Of a DNA stretch of 6,114 nucleotides, positions 1-6,114 are shown in pieces. Both the position numbers and the translations under genes were made by a program. Source of the stretch: Spirochaetota bacterium (GTDB taxonomy: Bacteria > Spirochaetota > Spirochaetia > SZUA-6); the NCBI GenBank assembly GCA_003641675.1, contig QNBI01000138.1, positions 1 to 6,114 of the forward strand, written 5' to 3'. Numbering within the stretch: position 1 is the first letter of the stretch; the number at the start of each line of letters is the position of its first letter. Below the pieces are notes generated by a model. It did not search any database. It had not been told where the DNA came from and was given only the letters and a program-made list of their open reading frames with translations.

Positions 1-645
1 AAATCCTTTAACTTCAGAACCGCTTGATTTCAATGTTAGAGGTTTATTTATTTTAACAACTTCATTGCATTTTTTGTTAAACACAAGTATTGTATCTCCA
101 GACGATGCTGCATTTACTGCTTGTTGAATTGTTGAGTAATTATCTGGAACGATTATTATATTTGCTTTCGGTTTTACTTCTATCTTCAAACTCGAAAATA
201 CAGAAATGCTACTTCCATCATCATTATCTATTCTGCCAGTAACAGCTAAATTACAAATTCCAGTTTTTGTTGCCTTTAACGTTAACTTTAATAGTTCATT
301 TAAGCTAATAGCAGTCTCATTAAGCATATCAAACAGATCAACAGCCCTAACTTCAACGTGATAGGATGGAATGGTTGAATTCTTTGTCAGTTTAGCCCAT
401 TCTGGAAATTGAATTTTTATAATTGGCAAATCAGATTTGATTTTTAGATTATAACCGCTAATGCTTGCATTGGTTAGAATTGTTACATCAAATGTATCGC
501 CCACGTTAACTTCTGTTTTTTCTGGGATTATTGCAATTTTAGATGCATTTTCCGCTAAAGCTGGTGTAAAAAGAATGTAAGAAATCAAAAGAATCAAAAC
601 GAATTTACTTAATCTTTGCAGCCAAAGCATCAACATCTTTCTCAT
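1..645 (-). CDS. Exported protein with N-terminal cohesin-like domain and right-handed beta-helix (NosD-like) start (3'-partial)
   Basis: A second exported protein, 215 residues in the window and open through base 1. I chose ATG 643-645: an in-frame TAA lies two codons upstream and GGTG sits six bases before it. ATG 634-636 and 628-630 are alternatives in the same frame. Residues 1-31 form a signal peptide: a basic start (R2, K3, R11, K14), a hydrophobic core FVLILLISYILF, and a likely cut after TPALA. Residues about 36-158 are all-beta, opening with EVNVGDTFDVTI and ending in SLKIEVK, which resembles a cohesin-type sandwich. From about 163, IIVPDNYSTIQQAVNAASSG followed by DTILV and INKPLTL is the classic opening of the NosD/pectin-lyase-like parallel beta-helix. 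Such proteins usually sit on the outside of the cell and bind or cut polysaccharide, but no active site is in view. It overlaps the upstream gene by 41 bases, so the two are probably co-transcribed. The cohesin label is tentative; the signal peptide and beta-helix calls are firm. Confidence 0.88.
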   Translation of the reverse strand, partial: MRKMLMLWLQRLSKFVLILLISYILFTPALAENASKIAIIPEKTEVNVGDTFDVTILTNASISGYNLKIKSDLPIIKIQFPEWAKLTKNSTIPSYHVEVRAVDLFDMLNETAISLNELLKLTLKATKTGICNLAVTGRIDNDDGSSISVFSSLKIEVKPKANIIIVPDNYSTIQQAVNAASSGDTILVFNKKCNEVVKINKPLTLKSSGSEVKGF

Positions 646-3600
646 CGATTACACCATCCTTGTTGAAATCAAAACACTCAACTGGTTCATTCTCCTTTAT
701 CCAGTCCAAATATCTGTGGAATACTACAACGTCGTTGTAATCTAATCTTCCATTTCCGTTTAGGTCTTCGTATAATCCATCGTTGTCTATGTCTTTTGGA
801 GTTATGGAGTTTGGTAGTGGAATTAATTCCGATGCAATTTCAAATGTTCCATTCTTTATGTTTGTTGAGATCAGATTGTTAAACCCATCCTGCAGTATTG
901 CTGTTAAATTTAATTCACTGCTACTATTTACATTTCCAACAGCTTTTACAATTAAATTGGCAAGAATAACGTTTCCTGATACAGACCCATTTGATTGCTT
1001 GACTGCGTATCTAACAAAGCCAGTTGTATTGCTGATCTCTTTCATAATCATTGTGTCAAATTTAGTTCCATTAACGTCAAGAACGTGTAATATTTCCGGA
1101 TTGAACTTAAGCTGTAAGTAGGCGTGGGTTAAGTTAACAGCATTTTGTATTGTTATCGGTATAACCTTTATTTCACCCTTTCTAGCTTTTGTGCTTTTAA
1201 CGGACACATTTACACTTGGAAATCCTACGCTTATCGTTTTTGAAGTTGTGTTTGTGAAGCCATCATCATCCACGACCGTTAAAGTTACCGTGTAGTTACC
1301 CCCAATAATATATCTATATGAAACGACTGATGAATTCGTTGTTAACCTTTCCCCATCTCCAAAATTCCAGATGTATTTAGTTAAATTGCCATCATAATCA
1401 GATGAACAGGAAGCATCAAACGTGATGTTCTTATATATTGCAGGTTTTGTTGGTATTGTGAAACAAGCATTCGGAATTCTTGAATGTACTTTAATTGTAA
1501 TGGATTCAATCGCCGTCTTATTTTCTGAATCTTTTGCAATCAGCGTTATATTGTGCGTTCCTGTAGACAAGCTTGAATTGGTGAAAGAGCTTCCGTAACC
1601 AATAACTCCATCAAGATCTGATATCCACACGAGATTATCATCTGGCAAAAAGCCATCGTCCATGTCATAGCCATAGCCGGAAAATTCAATCTCATCCCAC
1701 TGTAAAAATTCTGAGTTGTTTTGTGGAGATGTTATCACAGCTTTTGGCGGATTTGTTTCAACAGCAAAACAATTTGATATTGCTTCACCTGTATTAGCTC
1801 CATCTGAGGCTATTACTTTAATTCTGCAGCAACTTCCACCACCGATGATTGATTTGTCTACTGTTAAGCTGGTTTGGTTGATATCTAAGGCAATTATATT
1901 CCAGTTTTTGTCGTCGTTTGTGTACAAAACTGTGTATGTTAAATCATCACCATCTGCATCGTAAGCTTGCCATTTTACTGTGAAATTGCTTGTAAAGAAT
2001 TCGTCACCTCTTGGATACAAGATTGAAACTGTTGGGGAATGTTTGCTTAGGATGTATTCGTCTTTAATTTCATTGAAGTGTTTTAATTGTACTTTGGATG
2101 TCCCTTCAACCCATGGGACTGTGAAAGCAAACCCAGTAACATTCGTCTCTCCCATTTCACTCCAGAATGAGACGCTAAACTTGTATTCTGCCAACATCCT
2201 ATTATTTGAGTCGAGCAAAACTATTGAGTAGTTGCCTGAATATAGTTTATCGGGGATCTGATTTCTCATTTTTTCAATCTTGTAAAAGCTTGCAGTTCCA
2301 TTTTTATGGACAATTCCGCTAACAAACAGCACATCTGTTTTTTGCATAGTTTGAATTGTTTGAGTTGGGATTGACATTTGGGTGATATGATTGCAGCATT
2401 GTAAAGATTGAGCACTTAAAGCTGAGGTTGAAGGTTCACCGACGAAAATTCTGAAGAGGTGTTCGTAGCAGTTGCGGCAAATTCCAACATACCGGTACCC
2501 CGACATTCCCATAAAACACCTATACGGGAATGATACGTACTTATCCTCCGTTTTTCTCCCATATGGAATCACCTCATAAGGATCCTCTTCTTTGTTAACT
2601 CCTGGAGCGTTTATATTTTTGTTTCTACACCCGTGTGAATTTACACAAGCATCATCTTCATATTTTTTATATTCTTCACATAGACAAAAGGTGTGTCCAA
2701 TTTCATGTGCTGCAGTTTTACATGTACCAACTTCTACAAAAACACTATCTGACCCAACATATAAACCATCAGTATCGTTGTCTAACCAACCTTTAGGAAC
2801 TATGCAAACAAGTCGATCAAATTGATAGATCTTTCTTATGTTTTCCAATTCTAACTTTAATAAGAAAGTCACCCAATCATTATAAGAAGAAGGGTTAATA
2901 GGAGGTGGATTTTCTAAATATTTTCCTATTAATTTTGATGACGATATTGGATAGGTTTCCTTAATAAATTCGTGATTTATTACGGCAGTGTTTAAGAACG
3001 AACTGGATTGGGCAATATACTTATTCAAAGGTACGTAAAGTATTTTAAGAGTTTTACTATCTCTTACAACTGCAAACTTGGATCCACAATTATTGTCCAA
3101 ATTCGGATCTGGATAATTTTTAAAATTTTCAATATAAGTTTTAATTTTTATTTTTGAAGGTTTATTTATTGTTAGACCTGAAAGGACCAAAAACTCACCA
3201 TTTTTGTCAATCCATACCCTAGATAAACCGACATATTTCTCGTTTCCTATCCAGACCTTAAATTTGTATGGCCCTTTAAAGTAATATTTATTTCCTAAAA
3301 TTTCTGGCAATCTTGGATTTATTTTGAATCTCATCCAGACTTCAAACGGTTTACCAGCAATCAAATCAAAGTTCTTTACAGACTGGAATGTATCAACACT
3401 AACGACTTCTACATCAACACATGTTATCTTAGTCTTAGCAACATTGTTCTTCTCATTCGTCTCTATAACCTCTCCATTCAAATCGGCAACAACTTTAACT
3501 TCATGGTCTCCTACGCTTTCACCCTCAGCATCCCACATGAATTCTACAGTGGTTTCGCTATTTGCTTTCAATGAATCAATTCTCTTCTTTGAAATTAACC

Positions 3601-6114
3601 TGTTGTCGATGAATAATGCAACATCAAAAGCTCCAGATGGATCGTTGCCATTGTTTCTAACTTTAACTTTGAAGTAAACATCATTTCCACTCTTAACTTC
3701 CCAAGTTATATCTTGATCGTTAATTGTTAAATCTACATACTTCTTAACACATTTCAATACAACAACCATACTCCTTGCATTATTGTTTTCATTCAATTCA
3801 TCTATATTCCCTCTAAGATCGTATCCCTTTGCATCAGCGTAAAATTGCAATTCATGAATTCCACACTCAGCTTTCCAGTAGAATGTTACCGTTGCTGATT
3901 TTCCAGGTGGTAATATTTTATTAACGGATTTAGATTCATAGCTATTCTTACTCTTCTTGTAAGTTACCCAGAATGCTGGAGATGAAGCGTATCCAATGTT
4001 TTTAATTTCAACATCAATTTTAACATTCTCTCCAACCCTTGGATTTGTATTCGATAATTTGATAGAGCTAATTATCAAATCGGGCAGTACTTTAACCTGC
4101 TTAGTTTTTTCATTGTTTTTCTCATTGGTCTCTTCAATCTTATTGTCTGGATCTACAACAGCTTTAACATTGTGTACACCATACTCTGCTTTCCAAAATA
4201 TTCCAACGTGTTTTGTGCTTCCTTCCTCAAAATCAATAGTAGCAGATCCAACAAATTTATCATCAACATACAGCTTTACTTTAACGTCTTTGATAGCTTC
4301 GTTACTTTTCACCTTAACAAATATAGGATTGCTTTCTCCTTCTTTGAGTTTCTCCCAGTAGATGTCTTCAACTGTTAAATCTAGTCTGGAAATAACCTTA
4401 ATGTACTTATATCCAACCTTTCCTTCATATTCAGCACTAATTTTAGTATTTCCCTTTTCCAACCCTTTAAACCATCCATTTCCTCTCGATTCTAAGATAT
4501 CTGAATCTGAAGAAGACCATTTAGCTTTATTTGTTACACCCTCTTTCTTACACTCATAGCAAGCGTAAGCCTTCCATCGTTTTTTCTCACCAACACAAAT
4601 TTCATCATCTCCCTCTATTTCCACTTTTGTTAACTTGCCCGTAACTTCCAGTTTCTTTGTCGATTCATTATTTCTTTCATTGCTCTCTATCACTTTACCT
4701 TCAAGATCGGCTATAGCTTTGAATTCGTGCTTACCGCAAACGGCCCTCCAAAGAAAAGTTACGTCCTTAGTTTCTTTTGCCCTTAAAGACGTGAATCTTT
4801 TTGGTAATTCCTTGCCATCCACAAACAAATGGACGAAGAATCCTCTTGTATCAGCGTTCCCCTTGTTTTCCACACTAACGACAATCCATGTAGTTTTACC
4901 TTTCTCAGGTGTGGTTTTGAATTTGATATTTTTTATTGCTATGTCTGGACAATCAATATTGATTGTCTTTGTTTTAACATTGTTGTCTTCCCTCGATTCC
5001 TTAACCGCATTATTTTCATCCACAACAGCTTTAATCTTTAAGTCACCACAAACATCAACCTTAAATCTTACAGTCCTTGAAGTTGTGCTGCCAGCTTTGA
5101 GATAATTTATGCTATCACTAAACTTCAAAACATCATCTACGTAAATTTTTAAGTTGAAATTTCTGGCATCCCCATCTCCTTGATTTTTTATTCTAACAAC
5201 TATCGAAGCAGTCCACTGTATTTTAGCATTGTAAACTTTTATTTCATCTATTGTTAGATCTGGACAATAAACTCTTACACTTTCAGTTCTATCGTTGTTG
5301 TACTCATTTGTTTCCTTTACAGAATTGCTAGCATCAACTTTTGCATAAACATCATGGCTTCCACAGAAAAGCTGGGGTGACGAGAAAGACAGCGTTATCG
5401 ATGAACCTGCATTTAATCTGTTAACTTTATCAACAAGCTTTACGCCTTCAACCTCCAGCAAAACGTTAAACGGATTTACAGCATCTCCATCTCCCTTATT
5501 TTTCACCCTAACGTGTATTGTTATTGGCTCTCCCAACAACGGTTTTTCTGGAGTCCAGTAAATATCTTCAACAATCAAATCCGGGCATTTCACGTGTAGT
5601 TTAGCGGTTTCATCGTTGTTATATTCATTAGATTCGTGAATTTTATTGCTGTAATCAACTATAGCTTTAACATCATCCTTATCTCCACAAGATGTTGCTT
5701 TGTATTCAAAATTCAGCGATTTCTCTTCTCCAGCTTTTAAATTCGTATTTTTCTTGCCAATCAATTTACCATCAACAAATAATGCAACGTCAAATGTTGA
5801 TGCATCAGCATCTCCAATGTTCTTGACTTTAATAAGAATATCTCTAGTTTCATCCACGCTTATCGATGGCAGATCTATTTCCTTTACAATCAAATCTGGA
5901 CATCTAACATGTAAGGTTTTTGATTTCTCATTGTTGTATTCATTGTGTTCATCAACATCATCGTAATAATCAGCTTTAGCTTTAACCTCATGATCTCCAC
6001 AGCCTGATTTTATGTTAAACTTCACGACTTTGTAGGATGATGCTGGGATAGGAGGTGTATAAGCTGTAATAACATTTCCAAGAATTAAGGCAGTATATGA
6101 ACTTGGAGCTTTAG
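605..6114 (-). CDS. Giant multi-domain surface zinc metallopeptidase with CARDB stalk, PKD, cohesin-like and dockerin domains (5'-partial)
   Basis: Probable secreted or surface-bound protease on an adhesive stalk. The frame stays open past 6114, so the N-terminus and any signal peptide are missing. Residues are numbered from the first complete codon (6110-6112). CARDB repeats cover about 1-491 and 576-898, with a Big2-like domain at 492-575. A divergent CARDB-like domain spans 899-1018 and the peptidase about 1019-1224, with zinc motif H1136-E1137-x-x-H1140, likely third ligand E1146 and a Met-turn candidate at C1199-F-M-G-M1203. A Ser/Thr/Gln-rich linker follows, then beta domain 1260-1359, fibronectin-like 1360-1453, Ig-like 1454-1542, PKD 1543-1631 (WNFGDG), cohesin-like 1632-1762 and dockerin 1770-1835, ending at TAA 605-607. 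There is no C-terminal membrane anchor, so attachment may run through the dockerin. The GTG at 6023-6025 is not a start, because the codons upstream of it complete a CARDB repeat. The substrate cannot be read from the sequence. The domain calls are firm for CARDB, PKD and dockerin, good for the protease fold, and fair for the other beta domains. Confidence 0.93.
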   Translation of the reverse strand, partial: KAPSSYTALILGNVITAYTPPIPASSYKVVKFNIKSGCGDHEVKAKADYYDDVDEHNEYNNEKSKTLHVRCPDLIVKEIDLPSISVDETRDILIKVKNIGDADASTFDVALFVDGKLIGKKNTNLKAGEEKSLNFEYKATSCGDKDDVKAIVDYSNKIHESNEYNNDETAKLHVKCPDLIVEDIYWTPEKPLLGEPITIHVRVKNKGDGDAVNPFNVLLEVEGVKLVDKVNRLNAGSSITLSFSSPQLFCGSHDVYAKVDASNSVKETNEYNNDRTESVRVYCPDLTIDEIKVYNAKIQWTASIVVRIKNQGDGDARNFNLKIYVDDVLKFSDSINYLKAGSTTSRTVRFKVDVCGDLKIKAVVDENNAVKESREDNNVKTKTINIDCPDIAIKNIKFKTTPEKGKTTWIVVSVENKGNADTRGFFVHLFVDGKELPKRFTSLRAKETKDVTFLWRAVCGKHEFKAIADLEGKVIESNERNNESTKKLEVTGKLTKVEIEGDDEICVGEKKRWKAYACYECKKEGVTNKAKWSSSDSDILESRGNGWFKGLEKGNTKISAEYEGKVGYKYIKVISRLDLTVEDIYWEKLKEGESNPIFVKVKSNEAIKDVKVKLYVDDKFVGSATIDFEEGSTKHVGIFWKAEYGVHNVKAVVDPDNKIEETNEKNNEKTKQVKVLPDLIISSIKLSNTNPRVGENVKIDVEIKNIGYASSPAFWVTYKKSKNSYESKSVNKILPPGKSATVTFYWKAECGIHELQFYADAKGYDLRGNIDELNENNNARSMVVVLKCVKKYVDLTINDQDITWEVKSGNDVYFKVKVRNNGNDPSGAFDVALFIDNRLISKKRIDSLKANSETTVEFMWDAEGESVGDHEVKVVADLNGEVIETNEKNNVAKTKITCVDVEVVSVDTFQSVKNFDLIAGKPFEVWMRFKINPRLPEILGNKYYFKGPYKFKVWIGNEKYVGLSRVWIDKNGEFLVLSGLTINKPSKIKIKTYIENFKNYPDPNLDNNCGSKFAVVRDSKTLKILYVPLNKYIAQSSSFLNTAVINHEFIKETYPISSSKLIGKYLENPPPINPSSYNDWVTFLLKLELENIRKIYQFDRLVCIVPKGWLDNDTDGLYVGSDSVFVEVGTCKTAAHEIGHTFCLCEEYKKYEDDACVNSHGCRNKNINAPGVNKEEDPYEVIPYGRKTEDKYVSFPYRCFMGMSGYRYVGICRNCYEHLFRIFVGEPSTSALSAQSLQCCNHITQMSIPTQTIQTMQKTDVLFVSGIVHKNGTASFYKIEKMRNQIPDKLYSGNYSIVLLDSNNRMLAEYKFSVSFWSEMGETNVTGFAFTVPWVEGTSKVQLKHFNEIKDEYILSKHSPTVSILYPRGDEFFTSNFTVKWQAYDADGDDLTYTVLYTNDDKNWNIIALDINQTSLTVDKSIIGGGSCCRIKVIASDGANTGEAISNCFAVETNPPKAVITSPQNNSEFLQWDEIEFSGYGYDMDDGFLPDDNLVWISDLDGVIGYGSSFTNSSLSTGTHNITLIAKDSENKTAIESITIKVHSRIPNACFTIPTKPAIYKNITFDASCSSDYDGNLTKYIWNFGDGERLTTNSSVVSYRYIIGGNYTVTLTVVDDDGFTNTTSKTISVGFPSVNVSVKSTKARKGEIKVIPITIQNAVNLTHAYLQLKFNPEILHVLDVNGTKFDTMIMKEISNTTGFVRYAVKQSNGSVSGNVILANLIVKAVGNVNSSSELNLTAILQDGFNNLISTNIKNGTFEIASELIPLPNSITPKDIDNDGLYEDLNGNGRLDYNDVVVFHRYLDWIKENEPVECFDFNKDGVIDEKDVDALAAKIK
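608..1219 (-). other. Cohesin-like domain followed by C-terminal dockerin
   Basis: The cohesin-like part (827-1219) runs from VNVSVKSTKARKGEIKVIPI through AYLQLKFNPEILHVLDV to a final strand GTFEI, as in cohesins. The dockerin (608-805) has two complete calcium loops in F-hand spacing: D1783, N1785, N1787, D1791, D1794 and D1815, N1817, D1819, D1823, D1826. Each is followed by a hydrophobic helix (VVVFHRYLDWI and VDALAAKI). In the known systems cohesin and dockerin bind each other tightly with calcium. Here they could bind the same chain, a second copy, or another surface protein. Confidence 0.85.
652..659 (-). promoter_or_regulatory. Likely ribosome binding site of the downstream gene, inside the upstream dockerin
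   Basis: The minus strand reads GGATGGTG, then six bases, then ATG at 645. GGTG matches the anti-Shine-Dalgarno tail of archaeal 16S rRNA, and the leading GGA adds a partial second match. The spacing supports ATG 643-645 over the two internal ATGs. The same bases encode Lys-Asp-Gly-Val of the second calcium loop of the upstream dockerin, so this is a coding sequence that can double as a translation signal. Confidence 0.5.
1220..2335 (-). other. Chain of Ig-like beta domains with a canonical PKD domain
   Basis: Four beta modules follow the protease. The first (2036-2335) is an unnamed sandwich. The second (1754-2035) is fibronectin-like, with DADGDDLTYTVLYTNDDKNW. The third (1487-1753) is Ig-like, with VWISDLDGVIG and STGTHNITLIAKD. 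The fourth (1220-1486) is a PKD domain with FDASCSSDYDG, YIWNFGDG and GGNYTVTLTVVDDDG. Such chains act as spacers or binding modules in exported proteases and glycan-active proteins. The domain order matches other archaeal surface proteins; the exact borders are estimates. Confidence 0.75.
2441..3058 (-). other. Zinc metallopeptidase domain (HEIGH motif, M64-like pattern)
   Basis: HEIGH is encoded at 2693-2707 and followed by TFCLCEEY. The pattern fits the extended HExxHxxGxxD/H zinc site and most resembles the HExxHxFGLxDEY type of IgA-peptidase-like (M64) enzymes, with Cys in place of Gly and Glu in place of Asp. CFMGM at 2504-2518 is placed like a metzincin Met-turn, about 60 residues on. 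Eleven cysteines lie between about residues 1103 and 1240, including a CxxC at 1212/1215. Family assignment is by eye only; the catalytic HExxH is certain as sequence. Confidence 0.75.
3419..6114 (-). repeat. Tandem CARDB-type repeats (one partial plus seven) interrupted by a Big2-like domain
   Basis: Each unit is about 100-113 residues (300-339 bases). A unit starts near (C)PDL, has a central KNxGDxDA-type turn and an LxAG turn, then CGxHxVKAxxD, and ends with ExNExNN before the next PDL. Approximate unit borders are 5903-6114 (partial), 5588-5902, 5267-5587, 4952-5266, 4640-4951, 4088-4387, 3749-4087 and 3419-3748. The stretch 4388-4639 is not CARDB. It has VGEKKRWKAYA, KWSSSDSD and a GLEKGNTKISA segment, typical of a Big2 immunoglobulin-like domain. 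CARDB domains are linked with cell adhesion and stalk formation in archaea and bacteria. Identity between units is limited at the DNA level, so the array is old rather than freshly amplified. Confidence 0.9.

Noticed and set aside
1..645. Second gene as a frameshifted continuation of the first
   Set aside because: The first gene ends with a complete two-loop dockerin, a normal C-terminus. The second opens with its own ribosome binding site and signal peptide, so two genes fit better than one broken gene.
605..700. Internal archaeal promoter (TATA/BRE) for the second gene
   Set aside because: No convincing TATA box with a purine-rich BRE was seen at the right distance, and the overlap points to co-transcription.
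2441..3058. Inactive, decayed protease
   Set aside because: HExxH is intact, an acidic third ligand and a Met-turn candidate are present, and the frame is unbroken. The unusual Cys alone is not evidence of decay.
783..5966. Several open frames of about 65-156 codons on the plus strand
   Set aside because: They lie opposite the long minus-strand gene, show no recognisable domains, and their peptides read as antisense of the repeat motifs. The A+T-rich codon use of the true gene leaves few stops in the opposite frames.
605..6025. Complete gene starting at GTG 6025
   Set aside because: The upstream codons are open to the window edge and complete the CARDB repeat, so the gene is partial.
3419..6114. 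CRISPR-like or satellite DNA repeat
   Set aside because: The 300-339 base period comes from protein domains, with diverged DNA and no short identical repeats with spacers.

Overview
The window looks like archaeal DNA and is coding almost from end to end, all on the minus strand. It holds two overlapping genes for exported, multi-domain surface proteins, and each gene is cut by a window edge. Signs of an archaeon are: CARDB-type adhesion repeats in tandem; a dockerin of the form seen in archaea, with a DxDxDG stretch ahead of the first calcium loop; mostly AGA/AGG arginine codons; low G+C by eye; a GGTG-type ribosome binding site; and a NosD-like beta-helix start. Archaeoglobales or a related euryarchaeal group is my best guess, but the sequence does not prove a genus.

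Layout, read in the direction of transcription (right to left). Bases 6114-605 encode at least 1835 residues of one giant protein whose N-terminus lies beyond the window. It starts inside one CARDB repeat, followed by four full CARDB repeats, one Big2-like Ig domain, three more CARDB repeats and a divergent CARDB-like domain. Next come a cysteine-rich zinc-metallopeptidase domain (HEIGH motif) and a Ser/Thr/Gln-rich linker. Then follow a beta domain, a fibronectin-like domain, an Ig-like domain, a PKD domain, a cohesin-like domain and a C-terminal dockerin. Overlapping its last 41 bases, a second gene (645 to beyond base 1) starts with a signal peptide, then a probable cohesin-like beta domain, then the first turns of a right-handed beta-helix.

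The likely joint picture is a cell-surface or secreted protease carried on a long beta-sandwich stalk. Its C-terminal dockerin could dock onto a cohesin, either its own type or the one suspected in the neighbouring protein. From memory, Archaeoglobus fulgidus has a comparable adjacent pair of cohesin/dockerin-containing ORFs (2375/2376), so the basic idea is not new. The association with a CARDB stalk and a variant HExxH protease is the part worth following.

No tRNA, rRNA, CRISPR, insertion sequence, promoter or terminator was recognised, and there is no intergenic stretch to hold one.
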